64,000 nt of DNA. Source: Rhizobium rhizogenes NBRC 13257. Its GTDB lineage: Bacteria > Pseudomonadota > Alphaproteobacteria > Rhizobiales > Rhizobiaceae. Numbering within the stretch: the first letter of the stretch is position 1; every line of letters begins with the position of its first letter. The notes beneath the pieces are model-generated. The model saw nothing but the letters and a program-made list of their open reading frames with translations. It did not search any database and had not been told where the DNA came from. The stretch spans positions 372,001-436,000 of the forward strand of contig NZ_BAYX01000001.1 of assembly GCF_000696095.1 (NCBI RefSeq), given 5' to 3'. Both the position numbers and the translations under genes were made by a program. Positions 56,108-64,000 of this stretch are shown one piece after another.

Positions 56108-57802
56108 ATGTACGGATATATGCGTAAGGGAAACAGCCAGCCAGCCTGGCTGTTTCCCTTTGTCGTCACCATCGTGATGCTCTTGAGCGTGCTGCCGCTG
56201 GCGCGGCTGGCAGAGGCCGGTATAGCAGCGCTGCTGCGCGGCGGTGCCTATGAGCTGATCACCGACCCCACCCTCTGGCGCTCCGCTTGGTACACCATCG
56301 AGACGGCCGTGCTCGGCACGCTGATTTCCGTGGCTCTCGGCTGCCTCTTCGCTTTCCTGCTGACATTGACCGACATGCCGGGCAGGGGACCGCTCGGCTT
56401 TCTCTTCGTCCTGCCGATGATGATCCCACCGCAGGTGACGGCGCTGGCATGGGTGCAGATGTCCGGCCCGTCGAGTCCGCTATTGAAGGCGCTGCATATC
56501 GCACCGCCGCTCGGTTCGCCGCAACCGCTCTATTCTGTCGGCGGCATTGCGCTGCTTTATGGCGTGCAGCATGCGCCGCTGGTCTATCTGGCGCTTCGGG
56601 CCGGGTTGATGGCGCTGCCGCGCGATGGCGTCGAGGCGGCGAGATTATCAGGAGCTTCGGGGCTGCGCGTCTTCCGCGACATTATCCTGCCTCTGTCACT
56701 GCCCGGCATGATCGCCGGCGCGGCCATCGCCTTCGTCTCCTCGGTCGGCAATTTCGGCATTCCGGCCATTCTCGGAATACCGGCTTCGATCTTCACGCTG
56801 TCGACGTTGATCTTCACCAAATTCTCTACCTTCGGTCCGCGCACCTTCGGCGACATCGCTCTGTTGTCGGCGATGATCGCGGTGATCTCGGTCGCGGGCC
56901 TTGCGGTTCAGGGCAGGGCATTGAGGGGGCGGGATTATCGGATGATCGGCCTGTCCGGCGCATCCGCCGCCTTCTCGCTTGGTCGCTGGCGTCTTGTTGC
57001 CCTGCCGCTGCTCTCAGCGATCCTGTTCATCATGCTTGTCGCGCCCTTCTTCGCGCTGGTCGCTGGAGCGCTGGTGCCGGCCTATGGCGTGCCACTGACC
57101 TTCAAGACGGCGTCGCTGCATGCCTTTGCCGAAATCTTGTTTCGCCAGACCGTGACGCGCACCGCATTTTCCAATTCCCTGTTTCTGGCCGGAACGACGG
57201 CGTTTGGTCTCCTTGTGGTGACAATTCTTGCGGCTTACGCGCTGACAAAGCGCAAGGACATGCTGAGCCGGATCGTCGGGGGCTTGATCGAAATTCCCTA
57301 TTCACTGCCGGGGATCATTATCGCCGTCTGCTTCATTCTTGTTTTTGCGGCCCCTTTGCCAGTTCTCAACGTCACACTCTACGGCACGATCTGGATCATT
57401 CTGCTCGCCTATTTCTCCGCCTATTTCGCCGTCAGTCTCAAGCCGGTGATGAGTGCTTTCCTGCAGCTCGATCCGGCGCTGGAAGAGGCCGCGCGTCTAT
57501 CGGGTGCCGGTTTCTTCCGGCGTCTCTTCGATATCATCGTGCCGCTGATCGCGCCGGCAGCGGGAGCCTCGGTGATCCTGGTCTTTCTGATTGCCTGCAA
57601 CGAGTTGACGGTCTCAGCCCTGCTCTGGTCGGCGGGGACACAGACGCTGGGTGTCGTCATCTACAATCTCGATGACGGCGGCAGCTCCGATCTGGCGTCC
57701 GCCATGTCGATCATCGTCATCGCCATGGTCGTTACCATGATGCTGTTGTTGGAAATCCTGGCCAAGCGCCTGCCGAAGGGAGTGGTGCCGTGGCGAAGCT
57801 GA
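56108..57802 (+). CDS. ABC transporter permease, FbpB-like fused double permease
   Basis: Permease of 564 residues containing two binding-protein-dependent transport modules (about 55-265 and 345-555), each with the EAA loop (VEAARLSGASGLRVFRDIILP and LEEAARLSGAGFFRRLFDIIVP). The ATG at 56108 is used; a TTG at 56087 overlapping the preceding stop as TTGA would add seven residues. The gene's end overlaps that of the ATPase by 13 bp. Confidence 0.85.
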   Translation: MYGYMRKGNSQPAWLFPFVVTIVMLLSVLPLARLAEAGIAALLRGGAYELITDPTLWRSAWYTIETAVLGTLISVALGCLFAFLLTLTDMPGRGPLGFLFVLPMMIPPQVTALAWVQMSGPSSPLLKALHIAPPLGSPQPLYSVGGIALLYGVQHAPLVYLALRAGLMALPRDGVEAARLSGASGLRVFRDIILPLSLPGMIAGAAIAFVSSVGNFGIPAILGIPASIFTLSTLIFTKFSTFGPRTFGDIALLSAMIAVISVAGLAVQGRALRGRDYRMIGLSGASAAFSLGRWRLVALPLLSAILFIMLVAPFFALVAGALVPAYGVPLTFKTASLHAFAEILFRQTVTRTAFSNSLFLAGTTAFGLLVVTILAAYALTKRKDMLSRIVGGLIEIPYSLPGIIIAVCFILVFAAPLPVLNVTLYGTIWIILLAYFSAYFAVSLKPVMSAFLQLDPALEEAARLSGAGFFRRLFDIIVPLIAPAAGASVILVFLIACNELTVSALLWSAGTQTLGVVIYNLDDGGSSDLASAMSIIVIAMVVTMMLLLEILAKRLPKGVVPWRS

Positions 57803-58821
57803 TCCTCAATCACGTCAGCAAGGATTTCGGCACGGGCGGCCGCGCGGCTGTCCACGCGCTATCCCTGGATGTTCGCGAGGGTGGTTTCCTGGCACTGCTC
57901 GGGCCGTCCGGCTGCGGCAAGACGACGGTGCTTCGAATGATCGCCGGCTTCGAGCAGCCGACGGATGGTTCGATCCATCTCGGCGAGCGCCTGCTGGCCG
58001 ATGCCGCGCATACGCTGCCGCCGGAGCGGCGCAATATGGCGATGGTGTTCCAGTCCTATGCGCTCTGGCCGCATATGAATGTCGCCGACAATGTCGGTTA
58101 TCCGCTGAAGGTGCGCGGTATTTCCGGTGAGCGTTACCGTCTGAAGGTGCGCGAGGCGCTGTCGACGGTGCGGCTGGAGGATTACGCCGAACGGCGGCCT
58201 GCAGATCTGTCCGGCGGCCAGCGGCAGCGCGTGGCACTGGCGCGCTGCTTGGTGACATCGCCCGATGTCGTGCTGCTGGATGAACCGCTCGCCAATCTCG
58301 ATCGTCATCTGAAGAAGGAAATGGAGGAGACGTTCCGCGAATTCCATCAGCGCTCCGGCGCTACCATGGTTTACGTCACCCATGACCAGAGCGAGGCCAT
58401 GGCGCTGGCGACCGATGTTGCAGTGATGTCCGAGGGACGGTTGCTACAGGTTGCGGCACCGGCTGAGATCTATGCGCGGCCGGAAGGGCGGTTGGTCGGT
58501 GGATTGGTCGGACAGGGAGCGATCCTGTCACTCGTCGTTCCGGATGGCAGGCCGCGGGTGATCGACTGGCCGGCATTGAAGGCAATGTGGGGCGAGCCGG
58601 AGGGAGATGCGACTCGGGCCGACATCCTCGTTCGGCCCGAGGATGTCGTCGCCGATGCAGAGGGCATCGGATGCCGGGTGGACTCCGTCCTTTATGAGGG
58701 CGAGCGCTATGCGCTGCGGCTGTCGCTGCCGGACGGCCAGGTGTTGCGCGCCTATAGCCGCGAAGCGGTGAAGACCGGCGATGCCTATGCCGTCGCCATC
58801 CGTTCGGCTTGGCGGCTCTGA
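57790..58821 (+). CDS. ABC transporter ATP-binding protein, FbpC/PotA-like
   Basis: ATPase of 343 residues. Walker A is GPSGCGKTT, the signature LSGGQRQRVALAR, Walker B VVLLDEPLANLD. A TOBE-type regulatory domain occupies about 245-340. The GTG start has GGGAG 8 bases upstream and overlaps the permease frame. It completes the importer with the binding protein and permease. Confidence 0.88.
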   Translation: MAKLILNHVSKDFGTGGRAAVHALSLDVREGGFLALLGPSGCGKTTVLRMIAGFEQPTDGSIHLGERLLADAAHTLPPERRNMAMVFQSYALWPHMNVADNVGYPLKVRGISGERYRLKVREALSTVRLEDYAERRPADLSGGQRQRVALARCLVTSPDVVLLDEPLANLDRHLKKEMEETFREFHQRSGATMVYVTHDQSEAMALATDVAVMSEGRLLQVAAPAEIYARPEGRLVGGLVGQGAILSLVVPDGRPRVIDWPALKAMWGEPEGDATRADILVRPEDVVADAEGIGCRVDSVLYEGERYALRLSLPDGQVLRAYSREAVKTGDAYAVAIRSAWRL

Positions 58822-58965
58822 TCGATGCAGCCGGGCGGAAAGACAAGACGGTTGTTCGCTGCCCCCACCTGTGCTTGATTTGCCTTATGTCACGAATGGG
58901 AGTCGCGCCATGTCGGATCAAGGTTTCCCGATGGTTGGTCTCGGCGCCGTAAACCGGAATGCTTC

Positions 58966-60078
58966 ATGTCCCTGCGTCTTGCCACCTTCAATGTCGAAAA
59001 CCTGCTGACCCGTTTCGATTACACCGGTTTTCGCAATCAGTTGCGGCAGGACCGCGTGCTGAAGCTGTTCGATGTGAAGAACGAGAACATCTACCAGCAG
59101 CTTGAAGCGGCCCGCGTGGTGGCTGCGACCGACGACACGCGGCAGATGACGGCGCTCGCCATTGCCGATGCGAATGCCGATATCATCTGCCTGCAGGAAG
59201 TTGACAGCATGGCGGCGCTGCAGGCCTTCGAATATGGCTATCTCTACCGCATGGTCGGCAATGGCTATCGGCAGAAATTTCTGATCGAGGGCAATGACTC
59301 CAGGGGTATCGACGTTGCCGTGATGATGCGCGAGCAGACCAGCGACGGGCAGCCGATCGTGCTGAAGGACATCAAGAGTCACGCCATGGTGACTTATCGC
59401 GATTTCGATCTGTTCACCGACGAACTGGCGGCGCTCGGCCTTCACGAGGACGATAAGATCTTCAAGCGCGACTGCCTGGAGCTGGATCTGACCATCGGCG
59501 GCGTGCCGTTCTCACTCTATGTCGTGCATCTGAAGTCTATGGGTCCGGCGCGGGAGGGTGTCGACGGCCGCCAGTCGACCATGCCGGTGCGCCGTGCGGA
59601 GACGCTGGCGGTGCGCCACATCATCGAGACCCGTTTCGGCGCCGGTCATACGGCTGCCAAGAATTTCGCCATTTGTGGCGATATGAACGACTATCAGGAA
59701 CGCGTCGACGTCATCGGCACGCGCCATACGGGCTATCGCTTTGAACACCGGGATGAAGAGGCGAGCGCGCTCGATGTCTTCAGCCATGACGGTTTCGTCG
59801 AAAATGTCATGCGGCGGCGCGACGAGCTCGACCGCTGGACGCTCTATCATGCGCGCGGGCCGCAGGAGCAATGGCTCTGCCAGCTCGACTACATCTGGCT
59901 GTCTCCGGCCCTGGCGCGCGCCAATGCGGCGCGGTTGCCCGATGTCGTCCGCTCCGGCCAGCCTTTCCGCACCATCTTTCCGCCCGGACAAGAGGTGGAA
60001 CGCTATCCGCGCACAGGTTGGGACAGGCCGAAAGCCTCCGACCATTGCCCCATCGTCATGACATTGGATCTTTTATGA
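58966..60078 (+). CDS. Endonuclease/exonuclease/phosphatase (EEP) family hydrolase
   Basis: Metal-dependent phosphodiesterase fold of 370 residues. The EEP motifs are LATFNVENLL, DIICLQEVDS (catalytic Glu), VVHLKSM, CGDMNDYQ and the final ASDHCPI (His). No signal peptide is seen, so it is probably cytoplasmic. The natural substrate (DNA, nucleotide or lipid phosphate) is unknown. Its stop overlaps the next start as ATGA. Confidence 0.83.
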   Translation: MSLRLATFNVENLLTRFDYTGFRNQLRQDRVLKLFDVKNENIYQQLEAARVVAATDDTRQMTALAIADANADIICLQEVDSMAALQAFEYGYLYRMVGNGYRQKFLIEGNDSRGIDVAVMMREQTSDGQPIVLKDIKSHAMVTYRDFDLFTDELAALGLHEDDKIFKRDCLELDLTIGGVPFSLYVVHLKSMGPAREGVDGRQSTMPVRRAETLAVRHIIETRFGAGHTAAKNFAICGDMNDYQERVDVIGTRHTGYRFEHRDEEASALDVFSHDGFVENVMRRRDELDRWTLYHARGPQEQWLCQLDYIWLSPALARANAARLPDVVRSGQPFRTIFPPGQEVERYPRTGWDRPKASDHCPIVMTLDLL

Positions 60079-60827
60079 ACTCCGCTTTCAAACCGCAAAA
60101 CGACATGGCCGGCTGGCCGCCGGAGAATACCGTGTTTCCGGTCGCGCGCATCGATCTCAAGGTGATTACTGGCGATCATCCCTTTCATCTCAACGAAGCG
60201 GCGGCGGCGCAGGAAAACTGGAAGAGGGAGATTGCCTCCAATCCGGCCCTTTACGACGGCCGTATGATCTTTCAGCATCGTCTCGAGGTCAGCGAGCAAG
60301 CCGTGGCGGGCGAGGGCTATGTAACGCCTTTCTCCACATTTATGTGGTGGCGCAAGCACAGGGAGCGCGGCGGCGGCTTTCATGTCTTCGCCTTTCCGGT
60401 TGCCGTCTCTTCCGATGGGGCGATCATCGCTATCCGCATGGCGCAGCACACGGCCAACCCTGGGCAGGTCTATTGCGCCGCGGGTTCGATGGATGAAAAC
60501 GACATTGTCGACGATCGTTGCGATGTCGAGGGTAATATGCGGCGCGAGGTTCTGGAGGAAACCGGTCTCGATCTTGACGTGGCCGTTGCCGAGCCCGGCT
60601 ATTATGCGACGCATGCCAACCGCTCCGTCACCCTGTTCCGTATCTTTCGCTTTCCCTGGACCGCCGACGAGATGCTCGAAAAGATCAGGGCTCATATGCT
60701 GGTGGACGAGGAAAAGGAGATCGACGGCGCGGTCGCCATCCGCTCCGCCGATCCGACGGCGCATCGCTACAGCTCGGCGATGCCGCCCATCCTGGCATGG
60801 TTCTTCGCTCGTGCGGAACAGCTTTAG
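60075..60827 (+). CDS. NUDIX hydrolase
   Basis: Pyrophosphohydrolase of 250 residues. The core NUDIX motif RREVLEETGLDL is clear, but the first half is odd: the Glu seven residues before REV is Cys, and the AAGSMDEND stretch is separated from it by an insertion. An N-terminal part of about 95 residues precedes the domain. The ATG at 60075 overlaps the EEP stop (ATGA), so these two phosphohydrolases are made together. Confidence 0.8.
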   Translation: MNSAFKPQNDMAGWPPENTVFPVARIDLKVITGDHPFHLNEAAAAQENWKREIASNPALYDGRMIFQHRLEVSEQAVAGEGYVTPFSTFMWWRKHRERGGGFHVFAFPVAVSSDGAIIAIRMAQHTANPGQVYCAAGSMDENDIVDDRCDVEGNMRREVLEETGLDLDVAVAEPGYYATHANRSVTLFRIFRFPWTADEMLEKIRAHMLVDEEKEIDGAVAIRSADPTAHRYSSAMPPILAWFFARAEQL

Positions 60828-60906
60828 CTTGCGCTCGAAGGTGTTGCCGTTATGTATGAGGAAGCCGGGTGGCTATGCAGTCTAAAGTCATGTGAGGGAG
60901 GCAGGG

Positions 60907-61824
60907 GTGGCCCGCAGCTTCAGTGTCTATGATGTGTTCACCGACAGCAGGCTTGCGGGCAATCCGCTGGCCGTGATCTTCGATGCCGAAGGTCTGAGCG
61001 ACGAGGCGATGCAGGCGATCGCCAAGGAGATGAACCTTTCCGAGACGGTGTTCGTTTTGCCACCGCAGAACCCGACGCATACGGCAAACCTGCGCATCTT
61101 CACACCAGGACGTGAACTCCCTTTCGCCGGCCATCCAACGGTCGGCACCGCGATCGCGCTTGCGGAGCGGGCACATGCCAATCATGGCGGTGATATCGAT
61201 CTGGTCTCGGTGCTCGACGAGCGGGTAGGGCCGGTGCGCTGCGCCGTCAGGCTGCGGCAGCAGAAGGCGAGCTTTGCCGAGTTCGACCTGCCGCGCAAAT
61301 CGCAGCAGATCGTACTGCCGCTCGACAAGGCGGATATTGCCAACGCGCTTAGCCTGAAGATCACCGAGGTCGGCTTCGAGAATCACGTACCGTCGATCTG
61401 GAGCGCCGGCGTGCCGTTCCTGCTGGTGCCCGTGCATGATGTCGGAGCGGCCGAGCGGCTGGAATTCGATCTGCAGCTTTGGGAAAAGATGGTGCCTTTC
61501 GTCGATGGCGCGCTTGCCTCCGCCTTCGTCTATTGTCGCGGCGCTGTCAATCACACCGCAAAGTTCCATGCCCGCATGTTCCCGGTCGGGATGGGCATTG
61601 TCGAGGACCCGGCGACGGGCGCAGCCGTGGCGGCGCTGTCAGGCGCCATCCATCGGTTCGATCAGCTGCCGGATGGGCACCATCCGATCATCATCGAGCA
61701 GGGAGTCGAGATGGGTCGCCCGTCTTTCATCCACCTCCATATCGATATCGACGGCGGCGAGATCGCCAACGCGCGAATTGGCGGTCAAGCGGTGCGTGTT
61801 GCGACCGGAATTCTTGAGATTTGA
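60907..61824 (+). CDS. PhzF-family isomerase/epimerase-like protein
   Basis: Diaminopimelate-epimerase-fold protein of 305 residues. MNLSETVF carries the catalytic Glu, PFAGHPTVG and the C-terminal EDPATGAA motif are diagnostic of PhzF. The GTG at 60907 follows GGGAGG at good spacing; an earlier GTG at 60892 is poorer. Outside phenazine clusters such proteins often have unknown substrates, and there are no phenazine genes here. Confidence 0.88.
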   Translation: MARSFSVYDVFTDSRLAGNPLAVIFDAEGLSDEAMQAIAKEMNLSETVFVLPPQNPTHTANLRIFTPGRELPFAGHPTVGTAIALAERAHANHGGDIDLVSVLDERVGPVRCAVRLRQQKASFAEFDLPRKSQQIVLPLDKADIANALSLKITEVGFENHVPSIWSAGVPFLLVPVHDVGAAERLEFDLQLWEKMVPFVDGALASAFVYCRGAVNHTAKFHARMFPVGMGIVEDPATGAAVAALSGAIHRFDQLPDGHHPIIIEQGVEMGRPSFIHLHIDIDGGEIANARIGGQAVRVATGILEI

Positions 61825-61891
61825 TTTCATTGAGTTTTTTTCGTTCCTCGAAATTTTTTTGACGAATAACGAAAGAAAATTGATCTGGCCG

Positions 61892-61920
61892 CTGGACAAT
61901 CAAACCGATCCTATTTATAT
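61892..61920 (+). promoter_or_regulatory. Promoter of tRNA-Lys
   Basis: CTGGAC, 17 bp, TTATAT, close to the alphaproteobacterial housekeeping pattern CTTGAC-N17-CTATAT. The expected start is about 20 bases before the tRNA. Confidence 0.55.
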
Positions 61921-61949
61921 GCCCGTTCACACCGCCAGCGAGCGGTTAC

Positions 61950-62025
<76 letters not shown>

Positions 62026-62131
62026 AATTTTCTTAGAATATCATTGTGATAGCGGCGCCAGTTAAAGCTGGCCGCCGGCGGCGGAAGCACGAGTTTGCGC
62101 CATTTGCATTTGCAATATGCTGGATCTCGTA

Positions 62132-62155
62132 GACCTGCTGGTTAAGAGTCAGTCG
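62132..62155 (-). repeat. tRNA-Lys anticodon-arm remnant
   Basis: On the minus strand, CTGACTCTTAACCAGCAGGTC matches the anticodon arm of the tRNA-Lys just upstream at all but two positions. Flanking acceptor, D and T arms are not recognisable, so it is not a working tRNA. It lies about 110 bp after the tRNA, in opposite orientation. The rest of 62026-62317 shows no supported gene. Confidence 0.5.
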
Positions 62156-62317
62156 CTTTGTCGACAGAGACGTGAAGCAGCGGCTTGCTTTTGTTCCAAG
62201 CGCGATCCAGGTCGTAAATTTGGCAGAGAAAAACGCATAAGAGCAGGCAACCGTAGGTGCCAGCATTCAACCGATCACAATCGACTTTAGGTATCTGACG
62301 TTCGTGCCAGCGCTTAC

Positions 62318-62425
62318 CTAATGCCTCTTATGCCCGCCGCCTTCCATCACGCTGAAGATGAAGATCACCACCAGGAGCAGGATCAGCGTATAGTCGAAGG
62401 TGGATAGCATGCCGAGCAGTTCCAT
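62318..62425 (-). CDS. 35-residue single-span membrane protein
   Basis: Tiny gene with a strong GGGAGGAG ribosome site before the ATG at 62425 and a TAG stop. The protein begins MELLGMLSTFDYT, has one hydrophobic helix (LILLLVVIFIFSVM) and ends with a basic tail GGGHKRH, which predicts an N-out/C-in single span. No homologue is recognised. The ribosome site and clean helix make coding likely despite the size. The 298 bp between it and the flavoprotein gene hold only promoter-like sequence, including a weak TTGTCA/TATATT pair. Confidence 0.7.
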   Translation of the reverse strand: MELLGMLSTFDYTLILLLVVIFIFSVMEGGGHKRH

Positions 62426-62723
62426 GATGTTTCTCCTCCCAGAGAACATGAACCAGGACGATCATTAGTATGTTCTTTTATTGGGTGTATGCCAAGGTTT
62501 TTACATCCTGCGGTGCAATAACGCTGTTGTGCAGAGCACAAGGAAGTGTTTGTTCGCAAAGGTGATATCGGTTTCGACGCTGTTGCGTTGGTTCATGGGA
62601 ACCATTCGGCTTGTCACGGCATTCTATTGTCAATAAAATTTGTAGAGTATATTGCTGTGGAGCAGGCGCGATTGGCGGCATCAAGATCGTCCGCGCGATC
62701 GATCGGACTGGAAGGATTTGGCG

Positions 62724-64000
62724 ATGACCACTTATTCTCACGCTTCGTCGCGTGACCGGCCAGTTATCGCAATTATCGGCGGCGGCGTTTCCGGCGCGGC
62801 GGTCGCCTTTCATCTGCTGCAGCGCCAGCGGCTGCAGCCCGGTCAGCTTTTCATTTTTGAGCCGCGCGCCAGACTGGGGGCGGGGTTAGCCTATGATACC
62901 CAGGATCCCGCGCACCGCATCAATGTGCCGGCGGCAAAGATGAGCCTGCTGCCCGACGATCTCGAACATTTTCAACGCTGGATCGAAGCCCATGATGCGC
63001 TGGCCGGCGACGAGACGGCCGTAGCGGCAAATGGCAGCCTGTTTCCACGGCGCGAGGTTTTCGGACGTTATATCAATGACATGGTGCAGCCTTTCGTCGA
63101 CGATGGCCGCATCAGCCATGTAGCCGAAAAGACTGCCGAGGTGCTGCGGCGGGATGGTCGCTGGATGATCACGGACGAGGCGGGTCGGCGGCTGGAAGCG
63201 GATATCCTCGTCATCGCCACGAGCCATCCGTCGCCATTGCCGCCGGAACCGTTGCGGCGCGCTCTGGCAGGTCATCCGCGTTTTGTAGTCGATCCGACGC
63301 GGCCGGATGCACTCGCCGCCATCCGCGCTGATGATCGCGTGCTCGTGGTCGGCAATGGCCTGACCTCAGCCGACGTTATCGCCTCCCTTACCCTGCGTGG
63401 TCACAAGGGGCCGATCACTGCCATCTCCAGACGTGGCTTGCGCTCGCGCGGCCATGCGCCCGTGAGACAGGAACTGTTCGGCGATTTCGTCAGTCGTCCA
63501 TCGCGGACGGCGCTCGACCTGTTGCGGCATGTGCGTGCCACCATTCGCGAGGCGGAGGCTGAGGGGCGGAGCTGGCATGCGGTCATTGATCAGGTGCGTG
63601 CGCAAGGACAGGATTTATGGCGGGCGATGCCGCTTGGAGAGCGGCGGCGCGTGGTGCGGCATTTGCGGCCCTTCTGGGATGTGCACCGTTTCCGCGTTGC
63701 GCCGCAGGTGGAAGCTGCCAGCGAGGAAGCGATTCGGGGCGGCAGGCTGGAGGTGCTGGCAGCCTCCGTCGCATCCATGGAGACAAAGGATGGGGCGATT
63801 GATTGTCGGCTCGATCTCAGCCATTCAGCCGGGTGTATCGAGCGTCAGTTCGATGCGGTGGTGGTAACGACGGGGCCGGGCCATCGCGGCATATTGGAGA
63901 CGCAGGGCTGGATCGGCGCACTTGCGGATGCGGGCTATCTCGCTATCGATGCCACGCGCCTCGGCCTTGCCTGCAATACGACATCCCAGGCACAGGGGCC
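62724..64000 (+). CDS. FAD-NAD(P)-binding flavoprotein (3' end outside window)
   Basis: Partial gene, at least 425 codons, open to the window end. The dinucleotide motif IAIIGGGVSGAAVAFHLL is near residue 17; the RLGAGLAYDT and HRINVPAAKMSLLPD segments are typical of the NAD_binding_9 (FAD-NAD(P)-binding) family, with a second motif VLVVGNGLTSADV in the middle. The ATG at 62724 has GGAAGGA upstream. These proteins are thought to be oxidoreductases, with unknown substrates in most cases. Confidence 0.85.
   Translation, partial: MTTYSHASSRDRPVIAIIGGGVSGAAVAFHLLQRQRLQPGQLFIFEPRARLGAGLAYDTQDPAHRINVPAAKMSLLPDDLEHFQRWIEAHDALAGDETAVAANGSLFPRREVFGRYINDMVQPFVDDGRISHVAEKTAEVLRRDGRWMITDEAGRRLEADILVIATSHPSPLPPEPLRRALAGHPRFVVDPTRPDALAAIRADDRVLVVGNGLTSADVIASLTLRGHKGPITAISRRGLRSRGHAPVRQELFGDFVSRPSRTALDLLRHVRATIREAEAEGRSWHAVIDQVRAQGQDLWRAMPLGERRRVVRHLRPFWDVHRFRVAPQVEAASEEAIRGGRLEVLAASVASMETKDGAIDCRLDLSHSAGCIERQFDAVVVTTGPGHRGILETQGWIGALADAGYLAIDATRLGLACNTTSQAQG

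Noticed and set aside
62033..62266. 77-codon minus-strand frame after tRNA-Lys
   Set aside because: Contains the tRNA remnant, has no ribosome site and shows no protein family features.

Overview
The window is a 64 kb piece of a high-GC alphaproteobacterial chromosome, most likely Rhizobium/Agrobacterium. The evidence is the gene content and order: folA-hflK-hflC-degP, serB facing miaA, a HerA-type ATPase, ilvI-ilvH, ilvC, pdxJ, cobalt-type nitrile hydratase, liv-type ABC transport and REP-like palindromes. Proteins have rhizobial-type sequence throughout. There are no rRNAs, intact insertion sequences, prophages or CRISPR arrays. One tRNA (Lys-CTT) is present.

Region 1 (1-15.9 kb) is accessory and catabolic. 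A truncated dienelactone hydrolase and a GNAT/DMT-exporter pair with a divergent XRE-cupin regulator come first. Then comes a coherent aromatic-acid module. A complete branched-chain-type ABC importer (SBP, LivF, LivG, LivM, LivH) is transcribed leftward, divergent from a rightward operon: galB-like hydratase, XylE-like VOC extradiol dioxygenase, galC/ligK-like aldolase, galD-like tautomerase. A DUF1932-type dehydrogenase and a LysR regulator with two N-terminal HTH domains lie at the left end, and a second DUF1932-type dehydrogenase lies further right. A repeated element, ATAAG-N5-GCTATA with T-N11-A spacing, occurs twice in the divergent control region, once before the dehydrogenase-LysR pair and once at the 3' end of the LysR gene. 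I infer a gallate-type ring-cleavage pathway ending in pyruvate and oxaloacetate. It would use a type I (VOC) dioxygenase in place of the usual LigAB-type gallate dioxygenase. A GT2 glycosyltransferase with an AT-rich leader interrupts this region.

Region 2 (16-29 kb) is mostly core: DHFR, HflKC, DegP, SerB, MiaA, HerA-like ATPase and acetolactate synthase IlvIH. IlvIH is preceded by a leader peptide of 18 codons and a rho-independent attenuator. A single-domain KpsC/LpsZ-like protein follows.

Region 3 (29-49 kb) holds small transport, redox and regulator units, many with visible palindromic operators: aldo/keto reductase, LysE, an SDR-DoxX protein with DUF2269, nitrile hydratase alpha/beta/activator, a RecD-like helicase, PdxJ, NmrA/HxlR, a flavin monooxygenase, TetR-MFS, a MarR-GNAT fusion, Asp/Glu racemase with Lrp, NDH-2, and a zinc alcohol dehydrogenase with AraC.

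Region 4 (49-64 kb) has ilvC with its terminator, an accessory patch (unknown protein, methyltransferase, VapBC), a LysN-like aminotransferase, an FbpABC-type ABC importer, an EEP hydrolase with a NUDIX protein, PhzF, tRNA-Lys, a 35-residue membrane protein and a flavoprotein cut by the window end.
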